A stretch of 64,000 nucleotides of DNA, taken from IMG/VR virus record IMGVR_UViG_3300008107_000341, positions 28,396 through 92,395 of that record. One strand, 5' to 3'. The notes beneath the pieces were generated by a model that saw nothing but the letters and a program-made list of their open reading frames with translations, did no database searches and was not told where the DNA came from. The stretch is from a virus. Shown piece by piece: positions 1 through 8,147 of the stretch (position 1 is the stretch's first letter; every line of letters begins with the position of its first letter). The position numbers and the translations under genes were made by a program.

Positions 1-1389
1 TACGTTGGATCTTGGTATAGCAAAAAGAATGAGAAAGTAATTAGAAATGGATCAGGAACAATCACTTCTATCCAGAAAACAAAATATGATGGATATTCAG
101 TGGGAACTATTTTACCAATCTTGAAAGAAAGCACAGCTGCTGGTTATGGAACTTTAACCGCTGGAAGTCTTACTGCTAGATTCCCAGGATATTTACTTTG
201 TGATGGATCTTCGTATAATGTAGCAGATTATCCAGTATTGTGGGAAGTAATTGGTAATACATATGGTGGAACTGGATCATATAATACTACAACAAAAGCA
301 TATAGTGGAACATTCAATGTTCCTGATTATAGAAATGTTAGAATGTGTGGAACTGGATTGATAGATGGTAACAAAGGATCTTCGGCATTCTTGCCAGTTG
401 ATGGTGGTAGTGTCTTTAGTGTTGGATCAACGGGGGGATTTTGGTTTGTTGATAGTGTTGGTGTTGCTGGTCCTCTTCCATACGAACAAGTCGAAGCATC
501 TTCAAACACTGCTACTACAGGAACTACCAGCCCATTCTTTACTTTGGGAACAGTAAAAACTACTGGTGCTAACTTAGTTACAGCAGAAGTAAGTTTTACT
601 ACAATAGGAACTATTACTGCTCAGGTCGGACCAGTTTCTAGTGTCACTACTTCTGCTCCTTCGCATAGTCATACATATCTCAGTGCTGTGGTTGATGGTG
701 ATAGAGGAGATCCACTAATTCCTTGGGGAGCTAGAGCATTATTTGGAACTACTGCTGGTCCCATTGATACTGGAAATGATTACGCGGGAGAATTTCCAGA
801 TGAATCTGAAGCAACCAATGCTCCTGGTGTTTGGCGACAGTTCCTCACTGGAAGATTTCCAAATTTGGCAGCTGAATTGACTGCTGCTGGAACTTCTATT
901 GGTGAATTGACAGGTCAGTTGACACGAGAAGGTGACACAAGAATTCAATACGAAAATCTATGGCCCAGTAATCTCACTGGATTAGATACAAGCAAATTAA
1001 TTACTCTGAATACTACTGGAAATCGTGAAGTTGCTGGTGTTATTGATACAAATGCGACGACTTTTAGAATAGATGATTTTGTTTCTACATCTGGTTCGAC
1101 GGAAACACACTCTCATTATATTACAACATCCATAGTTACCAATCCATTAACTGATTATTCTTATGGAAATTCTTCTGGTTCTGGAACCAAGAATGGTTTG
1201 GGTGATGCTGCAAATACTTTAAGTATTTCTTTCAATGCATCTGAAACAGGAATAGGCGTTAATGAAGGAACTTTTACAATGAATTCTACCATAAAAAATC
1301 CAGTTCCAGAAGTTGCTTTATCTCCAAATAGAACAGTTCCTATTTTAGCACCATTCCACAAAGTTAGATATATAATTAAAGCATACTGA
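1..1389 (+). CDS. Tail fibre protein with phage tail-collar domain (5' partial)
   Basis: The reading frame is open from the first base, so the true start lies upstream; the GTG at 100 is internal. A tail-collar domain (PF07484 type) is visible at about residues 50-115 of the visible part, with PGYLLCDGS, YPVLWEVIGNTYGG and FNVPDYRN. His-rich turns (SHSHTY, THSHYI) and Gly/Thr/Ser-rich beta sequence follow, as in distal fibre parts that meet the host surface. It ends 7 bp before an oxygenase gene. The role in host recognition is inferred from the family. Its C-terminal fragment nature prevents assignment to a specific T4 fibre gene. Confidence 0.85.
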   Translation, partial: YVGSWYSKKNEKVIRNGSGTITSIQKTKYDGYSVGTILPILKESTAAGYGTLTAGSLTARFPGYLLCDGSSYNVADYPVLWEVIGNTYGGTGSYNTTTKAYSGTFNVPDYRNVRMCGTGLIDGNKGSSAFLPVDGGSVFSVGSTGGFWFVDSVGVAGPLPYEQVEASSNTATTGTTSPFFTLGTVKTTGANLVTAEVSFTTIGTITAQVGPVSSVTTSAPSHSHTYLSAVVDGDRGDPLIPWGARALFGTTAGPIDTGNDYAGEFPDESEATNAPGVWRQFLTGRFPNLAAELTAAGTSIGELTGQLTREGDTRIQYENLWPSNLTGLDTSKLITLNTTGNREVAGVIDTNATTFRIDDFVSTSGSTETHSHYITTSIVTNPLTDYSYGNSSGSGTKNGLGDAANTLSISFNASETGIGVNEGTFTMNSTIKNPVPEVALSPNRTVPILAPFHKVRYIIKAY

Positions 1390-1396
1390 TTAATTT

Positions 1397-2056
1397 ATGA
1401 CAATACAACCATATAGACCACTTGAGTTGATGCGAAATGATGCATTTACTAAATCTTCCTTTGATGATTTCATTGGAGTGTGGGAAGATTTTGTTCCGAC
1501 ATCATTTTGTGAAGAACTTATTCAGTATTTCGAAGATACGAGATCTTTGAATAGTAGTATTGCTCCAGGTGATTTGGAATCTGACTATCAAGAATTTGTT
1601 AGAGGTGAAGATCAGTATCAAGGAGCATTACATAGGAAAGATGTTTCTATGTTATTGAACTACCATCAACAAGAATTGTCTTATAAAGTGCATCAATTTT
1701 TAACATCTTGTGTATTGCATTACATTGTTGAGTATGATCAACTTAGGAAAGTTCCTATGTTTTCCACTGATATAAAATTTCAAAAAACTTCCCCTGGCGG
1801 CGGGTATCATTTATGGCACTATGAAAATTCTGCAGCATCACATGCTCAGAGAGAATTAACATGGATGATTTATTTAAATGATATTCCAGATGGAGAAGGA
1901 GAGACAGAATTTTTATATCAAAGAAGAAGAATTAAACCAAAGCAAGGAACTGTTGTTATATGGCCTGCTGGTATGACTCATGTTCATAAAGGAAATACAG
2001 TTCTAACAACAGATAAATACATATTAACAGGATGGTATATTAAATCAGGAAAATAA
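1397..2056 (+). CDS. 2OG-Fe(II) oxygenase (prolyl-hydroxylase-like)
   Basis: The 219-aa protein has the double-stranded beta-helix signature of 2-oxoglutarate/Fe(II) dioxygenases. The first iron pair is H141-Y-E143 (WHYEN, Glu in place of the usual Asp), the distal His is H195 or H197 in MTHVHKGN, and K207 in TDKYILTGW sits where the 2OG-binding basic residue is expected. TEFLYQRRRIKPKQGTVVIWP is the typical strand pair before the distal His. It lies between the collar-domain fibre gene and further oxygenases, so hydroxylation of a virion or host protein is plausible, but the substrate is unknown. Confidence 0.85.
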   Translation: MTIQPYRPLELMRNDAFTKSSFDDFIGVWEDFVPTSFCEELIQYFEDTRSLNSSIAPGDLESDYQEFVRGEDQYQGALHRKDVSMLLNYHQQELSYKVHQFLTSCVLHYIVEYDQLRKVPMFSTDIKFQKTSPGGGYHLWHYENSAASHAQRELTWMIYLNDIPDGEGETEFLYQRRRIKPKQGTVVIWPAGMTHVHKGNTVLTTDKYILTGWYIKSGK

Positions 2057-2059
2057 ATC

Positions 2060-2959
2060 ATGCCATATCAACCAATTTTTAGAACAGCTATAGTTGAGGC
2101 TGATTTCTTAAATAAAATTCTGATTACAACACCAACATTTGTTGAGGCGGGAGAAAAGATTCCTCTCAATAGAGTAAATATATCAGAAGAAATTTGTGAA
2201 AGATTTTTAAATGAACAAGTAGATTCATATTGGCACTCTGAAAAAGATAAATTAGAATATTTTGTTGCATATAATGATGGAACTTACTATTGTCAAAGAA
2301 AAAGAGTAAGGTATGATTTCGAAACAAAAACAAATTATTGGTCAACATATAATTTTAATGGAGCCTCTAAAGATCAAATAGAAGCATTAACAAATAAAAT
2401 TCTTGATCTTACCGCTGCTCTTAGGGAATATAAAATTGCTGAGTATGAGGGTGTTCTTGAAAAGATTGATCAAGAGTTTATTTTCTTTGATCAAAGATGG
2501 TTGAAGAAATTCAGAGAAAAACAAATGATGTTATCTGCTTCTGATTGGAGAGTTCTTCCTGATGTTGAGGATTCATATCCAGGCGAAAAGGATATGTGGA
2601 TAAAGTGGCGTTCTACGATGAGATCGGAGACTGTAAAGAAACCTCAGGAATTTGAAACGAATTTAGAATTTTTAAAATATTTGTATGACCATAAGTGGCC
2701 AATAGATCCAAAAAGATATAAAGAAAAATATCCAGATTCTGATGTTGAATACCTTTCTACTGAAGATCAATGGGTTAGTTATGATAGTGAAGCATCTACT
2801 GATTTTGTTGATTCTAGACTTGTCAATATTCTCAGTTCCAGTGGTGTTTATAGAGAAAAAATTGTTGATATTAAACGATCTGTATTCGAACTTATTAAAG
2901 ATCTTAGACTGGAAGACTTCACAGAAATTAATTACGATCAATATAATATTATAGAATGA
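2060..2959 (+). CDS. Tail-assembly-chaperone-like protein
   Basis: This 299-aa protein has a helical middle (about 105-150). At about 155-195 it carries the pattern R-x(4)-LSASDWRVLPD-x(9)-W-x(2)-W-R-x(2)-M-R, which resembles the short tail-fibre/tail-assembly chaperone domain found in many phages (leading Arg, then SDW-x-x-LPD, then W and R near the end). The C-terminal 100 residues are unlike anything I recognise. It begins 3 bp after one oxygenase gene and its last codons overlap the next, so it belongs to the same transcript. A role in fibre assembly is inferred from that motif and from the adjacent fibre gene. Confidence 0.5.
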   Translation: MPYQPIFRTAIVEADFLNKILITTPTFVEAGEKIPLNRVNISEEICERFLNEQVDSYWHSEKDKLEYFVAYNDGTYYCQRKRVRYDFETKTNYWSTYNFNGASKDQIEALTNKILDLTAALREYKIAEYEGVLEKIDQEFIFFDQRWLKKFREKQMMLSASDWRVLPDVEDSYPGEKDMWIKWRSTMRSETVKKPQEFETNLEFLKYLYDHKWPIDPKRYKEKYPDSDVEYLSTEDQWVSYDSEASTDFVDSRLVNILSSSGVYREKIVDIKRSVFELIKDLRLEDFTEINYDQYNIIE

Positions 2960-3435
2960 TACATGAAATTGATTTACTAAATGATGATCAACTTCAATAT
3001 ATTAATGATTATTTTAACTATCTGACATTTAAAGATGGAAAAATTAGCAATCCTGGTATTTTGAAAGTATGTGAAACTGTTTTTGATGGTCCAGGTATTG
3101 CAGAACTTAATGATTATTGTCAGCAAATTATTTTAAATACAAATTTACCATTTTTGGTATCTAGAATATCACAAATTTATTTTGTAAAATATAGCGTTGG
3201 TGGTCAATATAAAGATCACTATGATTCTAATCCTTGTGGTGGAGTTAGACCAGATTACAGTATGACTTGTTTTTTGAGTGATGATTATGATGGTGGTGAA
3301 TTAGTTATAGAAAATGAAAAATCTGTAAAATTGAAAAGGGGCAAAGCAGTAGTATATCCAGGCAATTTACTTCATAGAGTAAATAAAGTAATGTCTGGAA
3401 GACGAGATGTTTTTATATGTTGGATTGAAATATGA
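2956..3435 (+). CDS. 2OG-Fe(II) oxygenase (PKHD-type)
   Basis: The 159-aa protein shows a textbook dioxygenase core: H88-Y-D90 in YKDHYDSNP, distal H140 in GNLLHRVNKV and R150 in the SGRRDVFICW strand for 2OG binding. DDYDGGELVIEN is the usual sequence between the iron ligands in PKHD hydroxylases. It overlaps the upstream gene by 4 bp (ATGA) and the downstream oxygenase gene by 4 bp, indicating translational coupling. It acts in the cytoplasm on an unknown protein or small molecule. Confidence 0.9.
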   Translation: MIHEIDLLNDDQLQYINDYFNYLTFKDGKISNPGILKVCETVFDGPGIAELNDYCQQIILNTNLPFLVSRISQIYFVKYSVGGQYKDHYDSNPCGGVRPDYSMTCFLSDDYDGGELVIENEKSVKLKRGKAVVYPGNLLHRVNKVMSGRRDVFICWIEI

Positions 3436-3950
3436 CTGAAATACTGTGTTATGATAATTTTTTTGAACAAAATGAATTCAAAAAAATACTTGAATATGTG
3501 GGCAGACCTTGTTGGGGATTTGGTCATGGAACATTTGATGAATCACATCCTCAATATAAGAATAGCATTCCTTTTTGGGGTATGAATTTAGATGGAGAAG
3601 AGTATTTTACTAATTTTCTTCTAAATAAGATACAGGATAAAACTCAAACGAGATTTAAACTGCTGACAGTGTATGCTAATGGGCATACTTTTGGAACAAA
3701 AGGATCGTTTCACCAAGATTGGTATGACTATAGTGGGAGAACATTTCTTTTATATGCAAATACTGATTGGAATGTAGAATGGGGTGGAAACACGGTTTTT
3801 GATTTGGGAAACGAAGAATATCAATTCTCTGTTCCTAAACCAAATACTGCTCTTTTATTCCCTGGTGTTATACCACATTATGCAGATGCCACTACCAGAT
3901 TGTATACTGGTTTAAGAATAACAATAGCTTGGAAGTTACTTTTGGAGTAA
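3432..3950 (+). CDS. 2OG-Fe(II) oxygenase
   Basis: This is the third oxygenase of the cluster, at 172 aa. The iron-binding triad is H94-Q-D96 in SFHQDWYDY and H149 in FPGVIPHYADA, with R156 or R162 as the 2OG-contacting Arg. WGGNTVFDLGN resembles the W-G-G-x-T/L strand of protein hydroxylases. It is translationally coupled to the gene before it (ATGA overlap) and ends one base before the next start. It differs enough from its two neighbours that recent tandem duplication is unlikely. Confidence 0.87.
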   Translation: MTEILCYDNFFEQNEFKKILEYVGRPCWGFGHGTFDESHPQYKNSIPFWGMNLDGEEYFTNFLLNKIQDKTQTRFKLLTVYANGHTFGTKGSFHQDWYDYSGRTFLLYANTDWNVEWGGNTVFDLGNEEYQFSVPKPNTALLFPGVIPHYADATTRLYTGLRITIAWKLLLE

Positions 3951-3951
3951 A

Positions 3952-4293
3952 ATGAAACAGGATTACGAAGTATTATACTTTCAAAATTTCATAGAAGAAT
4001 CTGTAAAATCTTTAGGTAAACCTGCAATTTACCTCAGATCTTATGGGTGGAACAACAGCACAGACATTCAGAAAATCAATGATTCAATGGATGTTTATAG
4101 ATCCATGCTTCCAGTTGACATGTTTAATGCACTTCATGATTCTGAATTTGTTTTTCTTTTACTAGAAGATATGGAGGAAGCAATTCAATTTTGTGAAGAT
4201 ACATTTCCAAAAGATCAAGCAAGTTGTGAGAAAGAATTTTATATTCATTGCTCGATAATCAACGAGCAGGGTCAAACGATATATTCAAATTAA
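3952..4293 (+). CDS. Hypothetical protein in oxygenase cluster
   Basis: The product is a 113-aa acidic protein that I do not recognise. It has no signal peptide or membrane segment. The middle is predicted helical (SMDVYRSMLPVDMFNALHD, LLLEDMEEAIQFCEDTF), and the C-terminus ends in a beta-like stretch (EFYIHCSIINEQGQTIYSN). Only 1 bp separates it from each neighbour, so it belongs to the oxygenase operon. Confidence 0.75.
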   Translation: MKQDYEVLYFQNFIEESVKSLGKPAIYLRSYGWNNSTDIQKINDSMDVYRSMLPVDMFNALHDSEFVFLLLEDMEEAIQFCEDTFPKDQASCEKEFYIHCSIINEQGQTIYSN

Positions 4294-4294
4294 T

Positions 4295-5173
4295 ATGTTT
4301 TCAGCAGAATTCACTACTTTTCACAAGTATAATTTGAGAACAAAAGAGAAAGTATCTACGGTTTCTATTATGCCGTATGATTACACTTCTTTGTATGACC
4401 CTCAGTATCTACCAGAATTGTCTGAAAAATCTTTTGATGTATTGAAGTCTTATTGTGCATATAGATTTCTTCATACAGCCTATCCTTTGTATGATGATGC
4501 AAAATTAGTTAAAATTGAACACTGTGATGATAATATATTAAAATATGAAATAGTAAATTCTTTTCCTTACCATTTAATTTATACTGATACTAGAAATTGG
4601 AATCATTTTGTTTCTAGTATTCAGTGTGAAGAAATGAGATCATGTAAAAAATACATTGACAGAATGACTGACATAACTGATATTGGTGTCACTTATTTAA
4701 CATCGGTAGAATATGATGAAAATTGTAATTTTTCTTATGTGAATATATTTGATTCTGATTACAATTTAGTCGGATACGATGATAATATATCACTTCATTC
4801 GATGAATAATTATTGCAAATCTTTTGGTGGAACTAACTTGAAACCAGTGGGAGTGATTGGTTTTTCTCCATCTGGTAATATAAAATTTAATCTTAAACTT
4901 AATTACTATGATGGTGTCTATAGGTATGAAAAACTGTCACCCCTTCCTTCTAAAATAGAAAATACTAGTAAGTCTTCGCAAAGAGAACAACAAATCAGTC
5001 AAATGGTTGCACATGGATTATTGGAACCAGAAGATCTTGATTTTATAGATTCTATTTCTACGGATGAAACACGCTGCGATTTCGAATATTTCCTGAACGA
5101 AGATGGTTCTATAAAAGAAATTTATGTATACAACTGCGTTGTATATGAATTTAAAAACCTTTTGGGGGCTTGA
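4295..5173 (+). CDS. Hypothetical protein, last gene of the oxygenase/fibre operon
   Basis: This 292-aa protein is rich in Tyr, Asp and Asn and has no recognised domain. Two similar beta-rich segments (FNLKLNYYDGVYRYEKL and FEYFLNEDGSIKEIYVYN) suggest beta-strand repeats. The sequence QMVAHGLLEPEDLDFIDSI is a short helical insertion. It is the last gene before a new promoter whose -35 box overlaps its final codons, which marks the end of a transcription unit. Confidence 0.7.
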   Translation: MFSAEFTTFHKYNLRTKEKVSTVSIMPYDYTSLYDPQYLPELSEKSFDVLKSYCAYRFLHTAYPLYDDAKLVKIEHCDDNILKYEIVNSFPYHLIYTDTRNWNHFVSSIQCEEMRSCKKYIDRMTDITDIGVTYLTSVEYDENCNFSYVNIFDSDYNLVGYDDNISLHSMNNYCKSFGGTNLKPVGVIGFSPSGNIKFNLKLNYYDGVYRYEKLSPLPSKIENTSKSSQREQQISQMVAHGLLEPEDLDFIDSISTDETRCDFEYFLNEDGSIKEIYVYNCVVYEFKNLLGA

Positions 5174-5199
5174 CAAGCGGTTGACATCCGTGCTACAGT
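5170..5199 (+). promoter_or_regulatory. Sigma70-type promoter
   Basis: TTGACA (5170-5175), an 18-bp spacer and TACAGT (5194-5199). A second TTGACA at 5181 is too close to the -10. The -35 box overlaps the end of the upstream gene, and the first downstream start codon is at 5224. The A+T-rich late-type sequence upstream changes to more balanced codon use downstream of this point. Confidence 0.65.
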
Positions 5200-5223
5200 A
5201 GCAGAGCACTGAACAAGACACCC

Positions 5224-5457
5224 ATGAAAGGCATCATCGATTACGGTGACGACGGCGTAGTTCCGATGATTGATTCGGATGACGTTGAGAATGTCGTAGA
5301 AACCATTCTTGAGTATGTAGAGAATCGCTTTGAACTTCTTCACAAAGAAGGAGGTCGTGATCGTGACATCTTTGCTCACGTTGAAGAGTTCCAAGAGTGG
5401 GGAGCTGCTGAGCAAGGCGACGAAATTTCTTACTTTACTTGCCCTACTTTTGGTTGA
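5224..5457 (+). CDS. Small acidic hypothetical protein
   Basis: This 77-aa, strongly acidic protein (many Asp/Glu, including DYGDDGVVPMIDSDDVENVV) is the first gene behind the 5170 promoter. Residues 20-60 are probably helical, and no motif is recognised. It ends just before the PD-(D/E)XK-like gene. Its position at the head of a restriction-modification-like operon would suit a small controller or inhibitor, but nothing in the sequence shows this. Confidence 0.7.
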   Translation: MKGIIDYGDDGVVPMIDSDDVENVVETILEYVENRFELLHKEGGRDRDIFAHVEEFQEWGAAEQGDEISYFTCPTFG

Positions 5458-5462
5458 TTATC

Positions 5463-5948
5463 ATGCTTTGGAACATTGACGCTCAAAAAGTTGCTGACGG
5501 TTACGGTATTAGTCTGGATGATTTTATTGACACCGTAAACGGTAGCGGCACATCACCAATTACAGAAGTAGCAGTTGCTAACATTCTTGGTGGTCAACGT
5601 GTCGTTGGTAAACAACTTCCTTACGATGTGATTGCCAAGGAACGTATTAATCAATTGGTAGAAGTTCGTAATATTTGCAAGACACAATATGTTTATTTTT
5701 CGCCCTCTACCGCTACTGGTAAAGGTCGTTTTTACGATGAAAATGACTACCAAAAGAAATTGAGTTCGATTGATTCTTATGTCTTCTGTGATCTTCGTGC
5801 TCGCTTCACTGAACCTCCTAAGTTCTATGAAATTCCAGTTGACAAAGTAGTAGAATTGACGGATAATGGAACAATCAAAGATGGTAAAGTAACGGTCAAG
5901 CAATTCTTTGATCTCTTCCCCTACGAACAATACGCTCTCAAACCCTGA
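5463..5948 (+). CDS. PD-(D/E)XK-like nuclease candidate next to DNA methyltransferase
   Basis: I chose ATG 5463 (MLWNIDAQK) over an in-frame ATG at 5439 that overlaps the upstream gene. The 161-aa protein shows an arrangement seen in small PD-(D/E)XK nucleases: E35 in a helix (ITEVAVANIL), D55 in QLPYDVIAK, then a hydrophobic strand with E67-V-R69 (LVEVRN), Arg replacing the usual Lys. A Gly/Lys-rich turn (ATGKGRFYDE) and strands SYVFCDLRA and FYEIPVDKV follow, as in restriction-like folds. The stop codon is followed directly by the methyltransferase start. A restriction partner is the favoured reading; a degenerate or unrelated fold remains possible. Confidence 0.5.
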   Translation: MLWNIDAQKVADGYGISLDDFIDTVNGSGTSPITEVAVANILGGQRVVGKQLPYDVIAKERINQLVEVRNICKTQYVYFSPSTATGKGRFYDENDYQKKLSSIDSYVFCDLRARFTEPPKFYEIPVDKVVELTDNGTIKDGKVTVKQFFDLFPYEQYALKP

Positions 5949-5949
5949 T

Positions 5950-6891
5950 ATGAAAACAAACATCATTCACGTTGGAGACAACATCACCAATCTGAAGAAT
6001 CTTCCTGATTCTTCTGTGGATTTGTGTGTCACTTCGCCACCTTATTATAACCTGCGTGACTATCAGAATGCAGGTCAAATTGGTGTGGAAAATACTGTGA
6101 GTGAGTATGTAGAGAATCTTTGCAAAGTATTTGATGAGATCTATCGTGTATTGAAACCGACTGGATCGTGTTGGGTCAATATTGCTGATACATACGATAA
6201 GAAGCGTTTGCTTCAGGTTCCTAGTCGTTTTGAGATTGCCATGTGTGATCGTGGATGGCAGCTCAGAAATGAAATTATTTGGAACAAACCTAATCCACAA
6301 CCAATCTCTTCGAAGGATCGTTTCTGGTCTAATCATGAGAAGTTCTTTTGGTTTGTGAAGGATGTGAAAAAATACTATTTTGATCGAGATCCTATTCTTG
6401 TGCCACAAGCAGAGATTAGTATTCGACGCATGTTCTCTAAGAACAATGTAGATAAGCGTAAGGATGCTAATGCATCTGAAAAGGAAGGATTTGCGATTTC
6501 ATCCGTGAGTCAGGATAAGCATTATGCCCGTATGCGAGAAGAGATGGGTATCTCCAAAGATTTTGATTATGAGGCATTGATTGCTGCTGGCAAGTGCCCC
6601 ATGCGACCAGAATTCAGCGTCTGGGAGGTCGCTAGCACCACCTACAAGGGCGCTCACTTCGCTGTCTACCCTCCCGATCTGATCGCCAAACCTGTTCTCT
6701 CGTGCTGCCCCTTAGACGGCGTTGTGGTCGATCCTTTTATGGGGTCTGGAACCACGGGTGAAGTGGCAAAAGCAAATCAGCGTAAGTATATTGGGTTTGA
6801 ACTGAATCCAGAATATGCTAAACTGGCGGAGCAACGTATCGCGTCGGTCTCGGGGGCTTCTCTGGGGAAATTCCTTGACACGGTTGCCTGA
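5950..6891 (+). CDS. Site-specific DNA methyltransferase (beta class, N4-cytosine or N6-adenine)
   Basis: The start is placed at ATG 5950, one base after the upstream stop; an upstream in-frame ATG overlaps that gene. The 313-aa protein has the catalytic motif first (TSPPYYNLRDY, residues 28-38) and the SAM-binding motif near the C-terminus (DPFMGSGTTGEVA, about 260-272, followed by YIGFELNPEY). This is the beta-class order of motifs. SPPY favours N4-cytosine methylation, although such enzymes can be N6-adenine specific. The variable target-recognition region is about 150-225. It may protect phage DNA or be the modification half of a restriction-modification pair with the preceding gene. Confidence 0.93.
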   Translation: MKTNIIHVGDNITNLKNLPDSSVDLCVTSPPYYNLRDYQNAGQIGVENTVSEYVENLCKVFDEIYRVLKPTGSCWVNIADTYDKKRLLQVPSRFEIAMCDRGWQLRNEIIWNKPNPQPISSKDRFWSNHEKFFWFVKDVKKYYFDRDPILVPQAEISIRRMFSKNNVDKRKDANASEKEGFAISSVSQDKHYARMREEMGISKDFDYEALIAAGKCPMRPEFSVWEVASTTYKGAHFAVYPPDLIAKPVLSCCPLDGVVVDPFMGSGTTGEVAKANQRKYIGFELNPEYAKLAEQRIASVSGASLGKFLDTVA

Positions 6892-6903
6892 AACCTATAT
6901 AAT
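6875..6903 (+). promoter_or_regulatory. Consensus sigma70 promoter inside 3' end of methyltransferase gene
   Basis: TTGACA (6875-6880), exactly 17 bp, TATAAT (6898-6903): a perfect consensus match. The -35 lies in the last codons of the methyltransferase gene. Transcription would start near 6910, just before the small basic ORF at 6924. Confidence 0.85.
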
Positions 6904-6923
6904 GGTGGAAACGCGACGGATCG

Positions 6924-7049
6924 ATGACCACGCCCAACTGGCAGCACCACTCTAAGAAAGAGCAGAAGCGCACCCTGAAACCACAGGCGATGCGTCAAGC
7001 AAAAGCTCGCAAGCAAGCACTTAAGCGTCAACTGGAGGTAATCAAATGA
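6924..7049 (+). CDS. Small basic protein (41 aa)
   Basis: ATG 6924 opens a 41-aa frame rich in Lys, Arg and Gln (KKEQKRTLKPQAMRQAKARK) with a predicted continuous helix. It ends in an ATGA overlap with the next gene. A GGA-containing stretch upstream (ACGCGACGGATCG) may be its ribosome-binding site. Its charge suggests nucleic-acid contact, which is inference only. It is the first gene after a consensus promoter. Confidence 0.6.
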   Translation: MTTPNWQHHSKKEQKRTLKPQAMRQAKARKQALKRQLEVIK

Positions 7050-7231
7050 CTCATTATGATCAACTGATTGATTCTATCATTGATGAAATTTATTATGTGT
7101 GGACAGAATGCTCCAGTTGGAATGAAGATGATCAAGAAACTGCAAAAGAAGCAGCACACCGTATTCTTCAACACGTAGAAGAGTTTCAATCTGTTCGCAC
7201 TAAACTTGGACAATGGAGAGCAAGTGACTAA
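7046..7231 (+). CDS. Hypothetical protein, 61 aa
   Basis: This small, probably all-helical protein (YDQLIDSIIDEIYYVW, TAKEAAHRILQHVEEF) has no recognised family. It is coupled to both neighbours: ATGA overlap with the small basic gene upstream, and one-base overlap (TAATG) with the gene downstream. The motif HVEEFQ recurs in the 77-aa protein at 5224 (HVEEFQEW), hinting that the two small genes are related. Confidence 0.7.
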   Translation: MTHYDQLIDSIIDEIYYVWTECSSWNEDDQETAKEAAHRILQHVEEFQSVRTKLGQWRASD

Positions 7232-7437
7232 TGGCATTATCTAAACAAGTAGAAGAATCACTAGACGAAGCACAATCATCATTGCGTAATGCACTTGCAT
7301 ATGCAGCACGAAATGAACGTGCTGTAGTTAATCAAGGTATTGCAGATTTGATGTGTAGCATTGAAAAACTAAAATCTGTAGACCAACTGTTTGATACCCT
7401 TGATAAGTGGAAAGATGAGTCTTCTAAAAATCAATAA
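7231..7437 (+). CDS. Hypothetical helical protein, 68 aa
   Basis: The protein is helical and charged, with coiled-coil-like heptads (VEESLDEAQSSLRNALAYAA and MCSIEKLKSVDQLFDTLDKW). It has no recognised domain. It overlaps the next gene by about 20 bp if that gene starts at 7415, and is part of the operon from the 6875 promoter. Confidence 0.7.
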   Translation: MALSKQVEESLDEAQSSLRNALAYAARNERAVVNQGIADLMCSIEKLKSVDQLFDTLDKWKDESSKNQ

Positions 7438-7624
7438 ATCATCTCTGGTCGAAGAACCAGTAAAAACGACACCAGAAAATGTTAGGGAAGCAAACGAAGG
7501 ATTGTTTCATGCTAAAATGACACTTCCTGCTGCAGCAAAGCATTGTGGTATGACTAAAAAAGAGATGAAACTTACATTTTTTGAATATTTGAAGTATCAT
7601 CCTCCTACTTATGAACTATCGTGA
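7415..7624 (+). CDS. Small helix-turn-helix-like protein
   Basis: The start at ATG 7415 (MSLLKINKSS) is preferred to ATG 7391, which overlaps the upstream gene more. In the 69-aa product, residues 27-60 (EGLFHAKMTLPAAAKHCGMT followed by KKEMKLTFFEYL) read like a helix-turn-helix in which AAKHCGMTKKEM is the turn and recognition helix. Small proteins of this look recur in T4-like cyanophages. DNA binding is inferred from the pattern only. It overlaps the carbamoyltransferase C-domain gene by 14 bp. Confidence 0.65.
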   Translation: MSLLKINKSSLVEEPVKTTPENVREANEGLFHAKMTLPAAAKHCGMTKKEMKLTFFEYLKYHPPTYELS

Positions 7625-8147
7625 AGTAGCAGAACTAATAGCAAATCAAAATATCGTTGCTATTTTTCAAGGAAAGTGTGAAGCTGGTCCTAGAGCATTA
7701 GGAAATAGATCTATTTTATATGATCCCAGAGATCCTAATGCTCAGAAAAGAATCAATAGAATAAAAAAGAGAGAATGGTATCGACCTTTTGCCGCTACCG
7801 TTCTCTTTGAGTATGCACATGAATGGTTTGAAATGTATTCTTTACAGGATTCCAAATTCATGATGTATGCTACAAAAGCAAAACAACATGTTATTGATCT
7901 TATTCCAGGAGTTCTACATGTAGACAATACTTGTAGAATACAAACGATCACAGAAGAAGAAAATTATCATTATTATCACATTATACAGCAATTTTATAAT
8001 ATAACCAATATTCCATTATTATTTAATACTTCTTTTAATTTAGCTGGAGAAGTGATAGTATATACTGAAGAAGACGCTATTTCTACTCTTGAAAGATCAG
8101 AAATAGATTATGTCTATTTTCCAGAAAAGTCATTATGTATATCTTAG
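7611..8147 (+). CDS. Carbamoyltransferase C-terminal domain protein (NodU/CmcH family)
   Basis: The 178-aa protein matches the C-terminal (YrdC-like) domain of O-carbamoyltransferases. GKCEAGPRALGNRSILYDPR (21-40) is the family hallmark, followed by IKKREWYRPFAATVL and, near the end, PLLFNTSFNLAGEVIVYTEEDAI. In cellular enzymes this domain makes carbamoyl-adenylate and is fused behind the N-terminal transferase domain. Here it is a separate gene placed before the N-terminal half and overlapping it by 13 bp. Together the two products could form a split enzyme that carbamoylates a sugar, nucleotide or other hydroxyl group; the acceptor is unknown. Confidence 0.93.
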   Translation: MNYREVAELIANQNIVAIFQGKCEAGPRALGNRSILYDPRDPNAQKRINRIKKREWYRPFAATVLFEYAHEWFEMYSLQDSKFMMYATKAKQHVIDLIPGVLHVDNTCRIQTITEEENYHYYHIIQQFYNITNIPLLFNTSFNLAGEVIVYTEEDAISTLERSEIDYVYFPEKSLCIS

